A stretch of 64,000 nucleotides of DNA. It comes from an uncultured Salinicoccus sp. GTDB taxonomy: Bacteria > Bacillota > Bacilli > Staphylococcales > Salinicoccaceae. The position numbers and the translations under genes are program-made. A model generated the notes under the pieces. That model was not told the origin of the DNA, did no database searches, and was given only the letters and a program-made list of their open reading frames with translations. The DNA lies in the NCBI GenBank assembly GCA_947494965.1, contig CANLWV010000009.1, positions 28,799 through 92,798 on the forward strand, given 5' to 3'. The first letter of the stretch is position 1; each line of letters opens with the position of its first letter. Of this stretch, positions 24,130 through 33,005 are shown piece by piece.

Positions 24130-25308
24130 ATGAATGAAAAAATGGGTAAAAAGCAACTGATCCTCCACACATTCAGTCTACTTGCCGGTTTCATGGTGTG
24201 GACATTGCTTGCACCACTCTTCCCTGAAATCGTCGAAGATATCCCGGAAGCGGCCGGGCGACAATCTTTGATTGTTGCCCTCCCGGTGATTTTGGGTTCC
24301 GTCCTGCGCATACCATTCGGCATACTGGCCAATAAGATCGGAGCGCGCCTAGTGTTCCTGTTCAGCTTCATTTTCCTTTTGATTCCAGTTTTCTATCTGA
24401 GTATCGCTACTACACCGATGGACCTTATGATAGCAGCGGTATTCCTCGGCGTCGGCGGAGCGATTTTCAGTGTAGGTGTTACGAGTCTTCCAAAGTATTA
24501 CCCGAAAGAAAAACACGGGTTTGTAAATGGTGTATATGCCATGGGTAATATCGGGACTGCCGTGACAAGTTTCGGAGCGCCATTGCTGGTCCTCGCACTT
24601 GGTGGGTGGCAGGCAGCTGTCCAGACATATCTTATAGTATTGGCGTTATTTGCCATTCTGCAGTTCATAATGGGCGATAGAAATGAAAAGAAAGTAAGTC
24701 TGCCTCTTGGCAAGCAATTCAAGGAAGTCATGCGCGACTATAAGTTCTACTTCTTCAACTTATGGTACTTCATTACATTTGGTGCCTTCGTTGCTTTCGG
24801 CCTCTTCTTACCGGCATTCCTGACGGATGAAGCTTTGTTTGGACTGACGACCTTGGATGCTGGTGTCAGAACTGCGGTCTTCATTATAATCGCGACGGTG
24901 CTCAGGCCGATAGGCGGGCTGATTGGTGATAGGTTCAATGCGCTGCACTCTTTGATCATTGTATTTATCGGGCTGGCCGTTTCAGGACTACTGCTTGCCT
25001 TCACATATAATTTCATCTTCTTGTTTACCCTGGGAAGTTTGCTTGCAGCGGTATGCGCGGGGATCGGAAATGGACTTGTCTTCAAGTTCGTGCCGACATA
25101 CTTCTCGAAACAGGCGGGTATCAGTAATGGAATCGTTGCAATGATGGGTGGCCTGGGTGGCTTTTTCCCGCCGATTGTAATCGATCAGGCGCACAATTTG
25201 ACGGGTAGCTATGCAATTGGGTTCATCCTACTGTCAGTTTTCTGCATCATCAGTCTGTTTACAATGTTCTACATGAATAGTAACCTTAAGAAAAATGAAC
25301 TTGCATAA
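24130..25308 (+). CDS. narT: Nitrate transporter NarT (NarK family, MFS)
   Basis: A 392-residue major facilitator with about 12 membrane helices. Nitrate/nitrite porter signatures are present: the GxxRIPFGILANKIGAR loop after helix 2, and glycine-rich helices GVGGAIFSVGVTSLPKYYP (about 95-115) and GIVAMMGGLGGFFPP (about 332-346). NarT imports nitrate for respiration in staphylococci. I choose ATG 24130, with AAGAGG 10 bp upstream. moeB follows after 10 bp, so transport and cofactor genes share an NreC-regulated transcript. Confidence 0.93.
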   Translation: MNEKMGKKQLILHTFSLLAGFMVWTLLAPLFPEIVEDIPEAAGRQSLIVALPVILGSVLRIPFGILANKIGARLVFLFSFIFLLIPVFYLSIATTPMDLMIAAVFLGVGGAIFSVGVTSLPKYYPKEKHGFVNGVYAMGNIGTAVTSFGAPLLVLALGGWQAAVQTYLIVLALFAILQFIMGDRNEKKVSLPLGKQFKEVMRDYKFYFFNLWYFITFGAFVAFGLFLPAFLTDEALFGLTTLDAGVRTAVFIIIATVLRPIGGLIGDRFNALHSLIIVFIGLAVSGLLLAFTYNFIFLFTLGSLLAAVCAGIGNGLVFKFVPTYFSKQAGISNGIVAMMGGLGGFFPPIVIDQAHNLTGSYAIGFILLSVFCIISLFTMFYMNSNLKKNELA

Positions 25309-25318
25309 GAGGGATGAT

Positions 25319-26323
25319 ATGGAACGATATTCGAGGCAGATGCTTTTTAATAAAATAGGGGCAGAAGGCCAGCGCCTGATCGGCTCACGCACAGTCCTCA
25401 TCATTGGGGCCGGGGCGCTCGGTTCCCTTTCCAGTGAACTGCTTGCACGGGCAGGTATCGGCAAGCTGATCATGATTGACCGTGACTATGTCGAACATTC
25501 CAATCTTCAGCGCCAAACCCTTTTTACCGAACAGGATGCAGATGATAAGAAACCGAAAGTAATTGCTGCGAAAGAACGTCTACAATCAATCCGTCCGGAC
25601 CTCGAGATAGATGCACATATTGCGCATTGCGATGGCCCGCTATTGACGGAGCTCGCCATGGATGCAGATATTCTGTTGGATGGAACAGATAATTTCGATA
25701 CGCGCCTGCTGATCAATGACGTTGCATATAAAGCATCAAAACCCTGGGTCTATGCAGCTTGTGTAGAGGCCTCTTACAGCAGTTGCGGTTTTGTGCCTGA
25801 CGCTACACCATGCTACCGCTGTCTGGTGCCAGTGTTGCCGAGCACCACATTAACGTGCGACACTGCCGGCATCATCGCTCCTGCAGTACAGATGGCAGTG
25901 GCCGAGCAGGTCACGACTGCAATTAAAATACTTACAGACCAATATGAGGCACCCTATTACTTACGGATCGGTAACGTCTGGGATATGGAACATATGAAAT
26001 ACAAGGTTGACGCAATGAAAGACTCAGATTGTAGGACATGTGGGTATGCCCCTGTCTATCCGGCACTTGAAGAAGAGGATACGGATAATGCCATGCGGCT
26101 ATGCGGCCGTGATACCGTCCAGGTGATTGACGGTCGGCTGACTGAAGAAGTTGTAAACCATACATTGACTCGGTTGGATATGAAAGTGAACCGCACGCCG
26201 TACTTCCAGGAGTTCCACTATAGTGGCCAAAGGTTCGTCTGCTTCAATAATGGACGCATCCTAATCCATGGCCTGGATGATATGAATCGCGCGAAGACCC
26301 TTATCAACCAATTGTTCGGATAG
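25319..26323 (+). CDS. moeB: MoeB/ThiF-type adenylyltransferase for molybdopterin synthase
   Basis: A 334-residue E1-like enzyme that adenylates the C-terminal glycine of MoaD before sulphur loading. The ATP-binding loop GAGALGS (about 28-34), the RQTLFTEQDADDKKPK block, DGTDNFDTR (about 116-124) and zinc-binding Cys pairs (CYRC, CRTC) are all present. The C-terminal ~80 residues form a small extra domain of uncertain role. ATG 25319 follows GAGGGA. It lies between narT and moaB in the same operon. Confidence 0.9.
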   Translation: MERYSRQMLFNKIGAEGQRLIGSRTVLIIGAGALGSLSSELLARAGIGKLIMIDRDYVEHSNLQRQTLFTEQDADDKKPKVIAAKERLQSIRPDLEIDAHIAHCDGPLLTELAMDADILLDGTDNFDTRLLINDVAYKASKPWVYAACVEASYSSCGFVPDATPCYRCLVPVLPSTTLTCDTAGIIAPAVQMAVAEQVTTAIKILTDQYEAPYYLRIGNVWDMEHMKYKVDAMKDSDCRTCGYAPVYPALEEEDTDNAMRLCGRDTVQVIDGRLTEEVVNHTLTRLDMKVNRTPYFQEFHYSGQRFVCFNNGRILIHGLDDMNRAKTLINQLFG

Positions 26324-26333
26324 GAGGAGCATT

Positions 26334-26834
26334 ATGAGTCTAGTGGGGGAGATAGATCGCGAAATCCGTATGGGCATCATAACGGTCAGCGATACACGCA
26401 CTAAGGAAAGTGATAAAGGCGGACGCCTTGTCATGGATTACGTCTCAGGAATGAATGTGGAAATCAAGCCGGAGTGGTACAGCATCGTCAAAGATGACCA
26501 GCAAGAGATTGTGGATGCGGTGCACGAGCTTTTGGATAACGGCGTCGATGCCATCATAACGACGGGGGGGACGGGCATAGCACCTAGAGATGTCACCATC
26601 GAAGCAGTGCGGCCTCTTTTTGATAAGGAGATAGAAGGATTCGGAGAAATTTTCCGTATGCTCAGCTTTACAGAGGATATCGGGTCACGAAGTATACTCT
26701 CAAGGGCTATAGCCGGAAGCATCGGCAACGCAGTGGTGCTTTCATTACCGGGATCGACAGGAGCGGTCAAGTTGGCGATGGAACGGTTGATTGTCCCTGA
26801 ATTAAACCATATCGTCCACGAATTGAATAAATAA
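26334..26834 (+). CDS. moaB: Molybdenum cofactor biosynthesis protein MoaB
   Basis: A 166-residue MoaB/MogA-type protein that adenylates molybdopterin or supports metal insertion. The MPT-binding fold shows ITVSDTRT near the N-terminus, the TTGGTGIAPRDVT loop (about 80-92) and LPGSTGAVKLAME (about 139-151). The ATG has a strong AGGAGGAG. Last gene of the narT-moeB-moaB unit, ended by the hairpin at 26834-26857. Confidence 0.95.
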   Translation: MSLVGEIDREIRMGIITVSDTRTKESDKGGRLVMDYVSGMNVEIKPEWYSIVKDDQQEIVDAVHELLDNGVDAIITTGGTGIAPRDVTIEAVRPLFDKEIEGFGEIFRMLSFTEDIGSRSILSRAIAGSIGNAVVLSLPGSTGAVKLAMERLIVPELNHIVHELNK

Positions 26835-26857
26835 AAGCGTGCCGTATGGCACGCTTT
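26834..26857. terminator. Bidirectional terminator moaB/moaC
   Basis: A 10-bp perfect stem AAAGCGTGCC-GTAT-GGCACGCTTT between convergent genes. It overlaps the moaC stop codon by two bases. Confidence 0.8.
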
Positions 26858-27338
26858 ACTTGTCTATATGGTAATCACCGGATTTCCCGCCAGTCTTCGA
26901 GACCAGGGCGGTTTCGCGGATGATCATCCCCTTATCGATCGCCTTGCACATATCGTAGACGGTGAGGGCAGCTGCACTTGCTGCTGTCAATGCTTCCATT
27001 TCGACACCAGTGCGACCGGAAGTCTTAACTGTTGCTTCAATATGAAGTGCGTAGCCATCAGATAAATCCCAAGTGAAGGAAATATCTATGCCGGACAGAG
27101 GAAGCGGATGGCACATTGGTATGATCTGATGCGTGTTCTTTGCAGCCATGATGCCTGAAACCTGAGCCACAGAAAGCACATCACCTTTTTCTACAGTCTT
27201 GCCTGTAATGGCTTCGTGTATTTCTTTAGAAACAATGAGCGTACTTTTGGCGAGCGCTGTACGGGTGGTTATCTCTTTATCGGAAACATCGACCATCCGG
27301 GCTCTGCCTTCTTGGTTGAAGTGAGTGAATTTCGACAA
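26856..27338 (-). CDS. moaC: Cyclic pyranopterin monophosphate synthase MoaC
   Basis: A 160-residue enzyme that, with MoaA, converts GTP to cyclic pyranopterin monophosphate. The family motifs [26 protein letters not shown] (about 72-83) and [20 protein letters not shown] (about 108-127) are present, with the catalytic Lys in KAIDKGM. I use TTG 27338 with AAAGGAAG upstream, giving the normal length; a longer in-frame ATG adds an unlikely N-terminus. It is transcribed apart from the other mo genes and shares a short divergent promoter region with moeA. Confidence 0.95.
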   Translation of the reverse strand: MSKFTHFNQEGRARMVDVSDKEITTRTALAKSTLIVSKEIHEAITGKTVEKGDVLSVAQVSGIMAAKNTHQIIPMCHPLPLSGIDISFTWDLSDGYALHIEATVKTSGRTGVEMEALTAASAAALTVYDMCKAIDKGMIIRETALVSKTGGKSGDYHIDK

Positions 27339-27400
27339 TTTAAACTTCCTTTCTAGTATAATGAGTATAACAGAGTTCATGATAGGAAAGTAGGGATGAT

Positions 27401-28657
27401 ATGAATTTGAACCGTAAGCCGATCCCTGTACCGGAGGCAGTGGATCGTGCCGTTGCTGAAGTAACGCCTCTTAAGAGTGAAGCGGTTTCCTATAGGGAAG
27501 CATATGGGCGTATTTTAGCGGAAGATCTGAAGGCCACCATGTCCGTGCCTCATTTTGACAAATCAGCTATGGATGGATTTGCGATACGTTCAAAGGACTC
27601 AATAGGGGCTTCAGGTGATGATAGAATCGAGTTTACGGTGGCAGAAGAAGTGCCAGCAGGCTCGACAAGTGATTATATACTTAAAGAAAATGAGGCTTTC
27701 CGTATAATGACCGGAGCGCCTGTACCAGCAAGCGCTGACGCAGTTGTCATGTTTGAACAGGCGAAGATGAATGATGAGGCTTTTACGATAAGGAAAGCGT
27801 TCGATCCAGGCGAAAATATTGCGATAGAAGGCGAGGAGTGTCAACAGGGTGAAGTGATCGTACCTCGGGGCACGTTCATCAATCCTGGTACTGTGGCAAC
27901 TTTGGCGACATTCGGCTATAAAAATGTAGAGGTCTACAGACAACCCGTCGTCGGCATTTTGGCTACAGGGAGTGAATTGATAGAGATTGACCAGCCACTC
28001 AGTCCAGGTAAGATACGAAATTCCAATGGCCCGATGATCATGAGTCAACTGAAGCGGATGAACATCACCGGGAAAATGTATGCATTGGAAGCCGATGATT
28101 TTGACACACTCCTCGAACGCGTTGAAGATATGTTGGATGAAGTGGATGCCATAATCACAACTGGCGGCGTTTCCGTAGGCGATTACGATTTCTTGCCCAA
28201 GCTGTATGAGTCCCTTGGCGCTGAGGAACTCTTCAATAAAGTGGGTATGCGTCCAGGGAGTGTCACAACAGTGAGCATGCTCGGAGGAGTCCCTCTCTTC
28301 GGTTTGAGCGGCAACCCTTCAGCATGCTACACAGGATTTGAATTGTTTGCAAGGCCGTCACTGCTTAAGATGATGGGGCACGATAAAATCTATGCACCTG
28401 TAGTGGATGGTGTACTTGACGGTGACTTTAAAAAAGCCAATCCGTTCACACGCTTCGTCAGGGCAGAGATTGACTATCGTGCCGGAGGCATATACGCAAA
28501 ACCGGCTGGTTTCAATAAGTCGAATGCGGTCACGTCCATTGCGAGAAGCAATGGCATCATCGTTTTGCCGGGCGGTTCAAGGGGGTACCAAAAAGGAGAT
28601 CCAATCAAGGTGATGATGACTGATATGACTACCGGGGCCAGGCAGTTCAATCTATGA
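27401..28657 (+). CDS. moeA: Molybdopterin molybdenumtransferase MoeA
   Basis: A 418-residue enzyme that inserts molybdate into adenylylated molybdopterin. The N-terminal [15 protein letters not shown], the [13 protein letters not shown] block (about 50-62), the MPT-binding [16 protein letters not shown] (about 250-265) and the [18 protein letters not shown] motif (about 304-321) are present. It is the first gene of the moeA-mobB-moaE-moaD-mobA-moaA run, where genes overlap or nearly overlap. A -10-like TATAAT lies about 25-30 bp upstream. Confidence 0.96.
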   Translation: MNLNRKPIPVPEAVDRAVAEVTPLKSEAVSYREAYGRILAEDLKATMSVPHFDKSAMDGFAIRSKDSIGASGDDRIEFTVAEEVPAGSTSDYILKENEAFRIMTGAPVPASADAVVMFEQAKMNDEAFTIRKAFDPGENIAIEGEECQQGEVIVPRGTFINPGTVATLATFGYKNVEVYRQPVVGILATGSELIEIDQPLSPGKIRNSNGPMIMSQLKRMNITGKMYALEADDFDTLLERVEDMLDEVDAIITTGGVSVGDYDFLPKLYESLGAEELFNKVGMRPGSVTTVSMLGGVPLFGLSGNPSACYTGFELFARPSLLKMMGHDKIYAPVVDGVLDGDFKKANPFTRFVRAEIDYRAGGIYAKPAGFNKSNAVTSIARSNGIIVLPGGSRGYQKGDPIKVMMTDMTTGARQFNL

Positions 28658-29103
28658 AGATTCTGCAGATAACCGGTTTCAAGAACACTGGCAAGACCAC
28701 CCTGATATTGAAGCTTGTAAAGCGACTGAAACAGCAACAACAGAAAGTTGCAGTGATAAAGCACCATCATCTGGAAGAAGAAGCCGGAAGCACCGATACG
28801 GAGAGGTTTTTGCTTGAAGGTGCCGATACGACGATATTGAATACCCCGTCCATAACCATTGAGACAAGGAAACACCCCAATCTGGCCGAACAGCTGGCAG
28901 AATTTGAAGGTGCAATGGATGTCGTATTGATAGAAGGGTACAAACATGAAGCGTACCCTAAAATAGTACTGACCTACTCCTTTTCCGATGGACACACTAA
29001 TGTCAGTGAAATAGGGATGCGGAATGTTTTAATGGAAGCGGATATGAGGTATGATGAGGCTAAGGTTTTCCAATGGTTTGACGAATGGAGTTCTGGAATA
29101 TGA
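28654..29103 (+). CDS. mobB: Molybdopterin-guanine dinucleotide biosynthesis adaptor MobB
   Basis: A 149-residue P-loop GTPase-like protein. The Walker A motif is GFKNTGKTT (about 8-16) and LIEGYKHEAYPKI (about 91-103) is the family signature. MobB binds GTP and assists MobA in making the guanine dinucleotide form of the cofactor that NarG uses. The ATG overlaps the moeA stop (ATGA). Confidence 0.94.
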   Translation: MKILQITGFKNTGKTTLILKLVKRLKQQQQKVAVIKHHHLEEEAGSTDTERFLLEGADTTILNTPSITIETRKHPNLAEQLAEFEGAMDVVLIEGYKHEAYPKIVLTYSFSDGHTNVSEIGMRNVLMEADMRYDEAKVFQWFDEWSSGI

Positions 29104-29543
29104 AGCAATATGAAATAGTGGATACACCAATAGATATCAACAAGTACCATAGTTATACGGTCAACGAAGTGCAAGGGGCTGTATGCATGTTTACGGGTCA
29201 TGTGCGCGAGTGGACAAAAGGGACTAGAACTGTCCACTTGGAGTATGAAGCCTATAAACCTATGGCGGAAAGTAAAATGGCCCAAATTGGGGATGAGATT
29301 GCACAACGTTGGCCTGGGGTCATTACAACAATCGCCCATCGGGTGGGCAAGCTTGAAATATCAGATATTGCTGTCGTCATAGTAACAAGTGCCCCACATC
29401 GGAAAGATAGTTATCAAGCCAATGAATATGCGATAGAACGGATTAAGGAAGTTGTTCCAATCTGGAAAAAAGAAGTATGGGAAGACGGTGAAGAATGGAT
29501 GGGGCATCAGCGTCAGTACCATTCAAGTGTGGAGGAGGAATAA
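29100..29543 (+). CDS. moaE: Molybdopterin synthase large subunit MoaE
   Basis: A 147-residue catalytic subunit of molybdopterin synthase, which uses the MoaD thiocarboxylate to add the dithiolene sulphurs. Conserved blocks are GAVCMFTGHVREWTKG, LEYEAYKPMA and the active-site segment SAPHRKDSYQANEYAIERIK (about 98-117) with its lysines. ATG 29100 overlaps the mobB stop (ATGA) and has a GGAG upstream. Its stop overlaps the moaD start. Confidence 0.95.
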   Translation: MKQYEIVDTPIDINKYHSYTVNEVQGAVCMFTGHVREWTKGTRTVHLEYEAYKPMAESKMAQIGDEIAQRWPGVITTIAHRVGKLEISDIAVVIVTSAPHRKDSYQANEYAIERIKEVVPIWKKEVWEDGEEWMGHQRQYHSSVEEE

Positions 29544-29779
29544 TGATGGATATCATGGTGTTCGCAGGGCTGAAGGAGAAGATTGGGGGCACCCACGTCA
29601 CATTGGACATCAAAAATGAACCTACGGTCAAAGAGTTGAAAGAAACGGTATATAGGCAATATCCCGCCCTTGAAGGGGATGTTTTCCAAGTGGCCTGCAA
29701 CGAATCATTCGTTAAGGATACGCACATACTTTCAAAAACGGATGAGGTTGCTCTGATTCCACCAGTGAGTGGAGGATGA
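29543..29779 (+). CDS. moaD: Molybdopterin synthase small subunit MoaD
   Basis: A 78-residue ubiquitin-fold sulphur carrier ending in the required Gly-Gly (PPVSGG). The C-terminal glycine is adenylated by MoeB and converted to a thiocarboxylate. GGAGGAGG precedes ATG 29543, which overlaps the moaE stop. mobA overlaps its stop. Confidence 0.95.
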   Translation: MMDIMVFAGLKEKIGGTHVTLDIKNEPTVKELKETVYRQYPALEGDVFQVACNESFVKDTHILSKTDEVALIPPVSGG

Positions 29780-30351
29780 CAGGCACTATAGGCATAGTCA
29801 TGGCAGGAGGGAACTCGACCCGTTTTGGCGAAGATAAGGCTTTCTTTGAAATAGACGGTAAGCCGATGTATCGGCATATAGTAGATGCGTTGGAACAATC
29901 GGGCGTGTGCGATGAGATCATGGTCAGCACTAATTCGAGATTAAGTGGTCGATTTGATGATATGCCGGTAAAAGTGGATGTGAAAAGGTTCAGGGATAGG
30001 GGGCCGCTTGCCGGCATATATACATTTGCCGATGCTTATCCGGATAAGCGATTGCTCATCATATCATGTGACACGCCCTACATTAGCCCAGAGTGGATCA
30101 GGACTCTGCATGAAGTGGCTCTTGATGACCAGTCAATCGTTGTGACACGGTCTGGAGACAGGTTACACCCACTTGTTGGCATCTATCAGGGGGGCGGGCT
30201 CGCTTCAGACATTGAAAGATTATTGACGACAGACCGAAGGAGCATGAAAGCACTATTCGCAGAAAGAAAGACAATCGAAGTGGACAGTAAACTTTATGAT
30301 ATTGATGTAACCAGTTTCCTGAACATCAATAGAAAAGCAGACCTTCACTGA
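29776..30351 (+). CDS. mobA: Molybdenum cofactor guanylyltransferase MobA
   Basis: A 191-residue nucleotidyltransferase that joins GMP to molybdopterin. The GTP-binding loop [20 protein letters not shown] (about 9-28) and the [11 protein letters not shown] metal-binding motif (about 96-106) are intact. The start ATGA overlaps the moaD stop. It acts with MobB, and its product is inserted into NarG with NarJ. Confidence 0.94.
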   Translation: MTGTIGIVMAGGNSTRFGEDKAFFEIDGKPMYRHIVDALEQSGVCDEIMVSTNSRLSGRFDDMPVKVDVKRFRDRGPLAGIYTFADAYPDKRLLIISCDTPYISPEWIRTLHEVALDDQSIVVTRSGDRLHPLVGIYQGGGLASDIERLLTTDRRSMKALFAERKTIEVDSKLYDIDVTSFLNINRKADLH

Positions 30352-30362
30352 GGAGGGGTACG

Positions 30363-31385
30363 ATGGCGGGAAGTATAACGGATAAATTTGGCAGGCCGAT
30401 TCGGGATCTGAGGATATCAGTGACTGACCGTTGCAATTTCCGATGCAGATACTGCATGCCGAAAGAGATTTTCGGGGATGATTTCGCGTTTATGAAGAAG
30501 GACGAGCTCTTATCTTTTGAGGAAATTGAACGCATTGCAAAAATATACGCGTCCCTGGGCGTCAAAAAATTGAGGATCACTGGCGGGGAACCGCTTCTTA
30601 GACGGGACCTCGATGTATTGATAAAAAGGCTTAATGATATAGAGGGTATTGAAGATATAGGTATGACCACAAATGGTCTATTGTTGAAGAAACATGGCAA
30701 GAAACTTTATGAAGCAGGGCTCAGGAGACTCAATATCAGCCTTGACGCGATGGATGACGAATTGTTTGGACAGATCAATGATCGCGGCATCGGCACTTCA
30801 AGGATAATCGAGCAGATTGAGTATGCCATTTCACTCGGATTTAAGATTAAAATCAATATGGTTGTGCAAAAAGGCTTGAATGACCATGAAATACTGCCAA
30901 TGGCCCGCTTCTTCAAAAAGATGCCTGTAACATTGAGATTCATAGAATTTATGGATGTCGGAAACGATAATGGGTGGAATTTTGATAGAGTAGTCACCAA
31001 AAAAGAAATACTGGAAATTCTTGAGAATGAATTTGATATTGAACCTTTGGAACCGGCATACTACGGGGAAGTGGCAAAAGTCTATCGTCATAATGACGCA
31101 GATTCGCACCTTGGTTTCATCACCAGCGTGTCTGAAAGCTTCTGTTCGACATGCACCCGTGCCAGACTCTCCTCAGATGGAAAGTTCTATGGTTGCCTTT
31201 TCGCTGTGGAAGGTTTTGATGTCAGGAAGCACCTTAGAGAAGGTGTATCCGACCAGGAATTGGAAGAGATACTGACTGGGGTATGGAACAGGCGGGACGA
31301 CCGTTACTCAGATCTCAGGACGGAAATTACTGCAGAAAACCGCCGGAAGCGCAATAAGATCAATATGAGCTATATAGGTGGCTGA
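30363..31385 (+). CDS. moaA: GTP 3',8-cyclase MoaA (radical SAM)
   Basis: A 340-residue radical SAM enzyme for the first step of cofactor synthesis. The N-terminal cluster motif is Cys24-Cys28-Cys31 (CNFRCRYC). The second cluster site lies in [20 protein letters not shown] near the C-terminus. The essential Gly-Gly end (YIGG) is present. It has its own AGGAGG and lies 11 bp after mobA. The operon ends at a hairpin at 31384-31420. Confidence 0.96.
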   Translation: MAGSITDKFGRPIRDLRISVTDRCNFRCRYCMPKEIFGDDFAFMKKDELLSFEEIERIAKIYASLGVKKLRITGGEPLLRRDLDVLIKRLNDIEGIEDIGMTTNGLLLKKHGKKLYEAGLRRLNISLDAMDDELFGQINDRGIGTSRIIEQIEYAISLGFKIKINMVVQKGLNDHEILPMARFFKKMPVTLRFIEFMDVGNDNGWNFDRVVTKKEILEILENEFDIEPLEPAYYGEVAKVYRHNDADSHLGFITSVSESFCSTCTRARLSSDGKFYGCLFAVEGFDVRKHLREGVSDQELEEILTGVWNRRDDRYSDLRTEITAENRRKRNKINMSYIGG

Positions 31386-31420
31386 CAAAGAACGTGAAGT
31401 GTGACTTCACGTTCTTTGTC
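31384..31420 (+). terminator. Hairpin after moaA
   Basis: A perfect 16-bp stem GACAAAGAACGTGAAG with its complement and a TGTGA loop. There is no T-run beyond the stem, so it may be a partial terminator with read-through into cydD. Confidence 0.5.
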
Positions 31421-31436
31421 GATGGAAAGGATAATT

Positions 31437-33005
31437 ATGAAGCTGAACATACCAAAGAAATATATCCTGTTGTATACACTGATGTCCATGATGGGCGTGG
31501 CGGCTTTCGTCTTGTTTGGACATAACCTTTCGCTAGTGCTTGAAGAAATTGTAATAGAAAAGAAAACTCCAGCTGTTAAAGGGATGACGTTGGCCGGCCT
31601 TTTTTTCATCATCTATGCAATGCTGTTGATGATCTATAGGGTGACTTCGGCTAAAATTGCAAACAGCCGTATAGAGGCATTGACCACCGAGTTGATTGAG
31701 AAGATCGGGGATGGCACCAAAAAGCAATCAGAAGCGATGCTCAATGCAGTATTTGTCCATATGGAGAAATACCGCCCTTTCGAAAAGGTCTTCATCCCCA
31801 CTGTCATACAGACTGCTGTCAAACTAGCAGTAATTATCATAGCATCATTCTTCGTCCATAAAAATGCTGCTTTCATCATGTTATTCACAGCACCATTCGT
31901 ACCTTTGTATTACATCCTTGTGGGATTGCGTACGAAGGATGAATCGGAAGCTCAGGCCACGCAGTTCGACGAGCTTGGTACGCTTTTCCTCAACCTGATA
32001 AGGGGGAAGGATACGGTACGCTACACACAATCTCAGCAAACTGTCATCGATAGGCTCAGATCATTTAATTCGGGCTATGTAAAAGAAACGATGAATATTT
32101 TAAAATATGCCTTCCAATCCACTTTAATGCTTGAGTTCATTACGATTCTCGGGATTGGACTCATTGCTCTTGAAGTTGGGTTGCAGATCATAATTTTTGA
32201 TGGCATTACATTCTATGCGGCATTTTTCACGTTGCTGCTGGCACCTGAGTTCTATAATGCATTAAAAGTACTCGGCATCGAATTTCATAATGGCAAGCTT
32301 GCCCAAGGGCATTTGGACCGCATCGAAGTGTTGATCGATCAGGGAGAACCAACCGAAGAGTACCGCATTTTCAATGCTCAGACGAGTGCAGTGACACTCG
32401 AGGGTGTTTCAATGGGCCATGGGGAGCTATCGCTTCTGGAAAATGTGAATCTATCCTTGCCGAAAACAGGGCTCACTGCCATAACAGGTCCTTCCGGCAT
32501 CGGTAAAAGTACATTCATGCGTATGTTGCTTGGACTCCACCGCCCTGCTGAAGGCGCTTTATACCTTCATACGGATGATATCGGATATATATCCGATGAA
32601 GTCTATTTCTCGGATACGTCCATCTATGACTATGTTTCTGATGGACGTTACAGCGAAGAAGACGTCATCAGTATATTGGAGCGCCTTGACTTGATGGGGA
32701 GCTTGAACAATCTGGAGCAGGGCATCCATACTGAAATCGTAAACCACAACATCCCCCTCTCAGGCGGGGAAGTGGTGCGGCTCAAGATGGCGCGTGCACT
32801 GATAAGAAAACCTGAAATCATCATTATGGATGAACCTACTGAGTTTCTCGATGCAACGACGGAAGAGATGGTTCTCTCATACTTGGATGAAATCAAGCAT
32901 GAGAGTGCCATCATAGCGGTGGTCCACCGTAGAAAACTGCTCAGCATTGCTGATGCACACTACACGTTCGCTGACCGTAACATTGTAAGGGGAGGGGCTT
33001 TGTAA
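31437..33005 (+). CDS. cydD: Thiol reductant ABC exporter, CydD-like subunit
   Basis: A 522-residue half transporter: a membrane domain with six helices (about 1-310) and an ATPase domain with Walker A GPSGIGKST (about 349-357), signature LSGGE (about 440) and Walker B IIIMDEPTEF (about 461-470). The CydDC exporter moves cysteine and glutathione out of the cytoplasm and is needed for cytochrome bd assembly. I chose ATG 31437 with GGAAAGGA upstream. It overlaps the CydC-like gene by one base. No cydAB is in the window, so the terminal oxidase partner is inferred from family knowledge only. Confidence 0.8.
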   Translation: MKLNIPKKYILLYTLMSMMGVAAFVLFGHNLSLVLEEIVIEKKTPAVKGMTLAGLFFIIYAMLLMIYRVTSAKIANSRIEALTTELIEKIGDGTKKQSEAMLNAVFVHMEKYRPFEKVFIPTVIQTAVKLAVIIIASFFVHKNAAFIMLFTAPFVPLYYILVGLRTKDESEAQATQFDELGTLFLNLIRGKDTVRYTQSQQTVIDRLRSFNSGYVKETMNILKYAFQSTLMLEFITILGIGLIALEVGLQIIIFDGITFYAAFFTLLLAPEFYNALKVLGIEFHNGKLAQGHLDRIEVLIDQGEPTEEYRIFNAQTSAVTLEGVSMGHGELSLLENVNLSLPKTGLTAITGPSGIGKSTFMRMLLGLHRPAEGALYLHTDDIGYISDEVYFSDTSIYDYVSDGRYSEEDVISILERLDLMGSLNNLEQGIHTEIVNHNIPLSGGEVVRLKMARALIRKPEIIIMDEPTEFLDATTEEMVLSYLDEIKHESAIIAVVHRRKLLSIADAHYTFADRNIVRGGAL

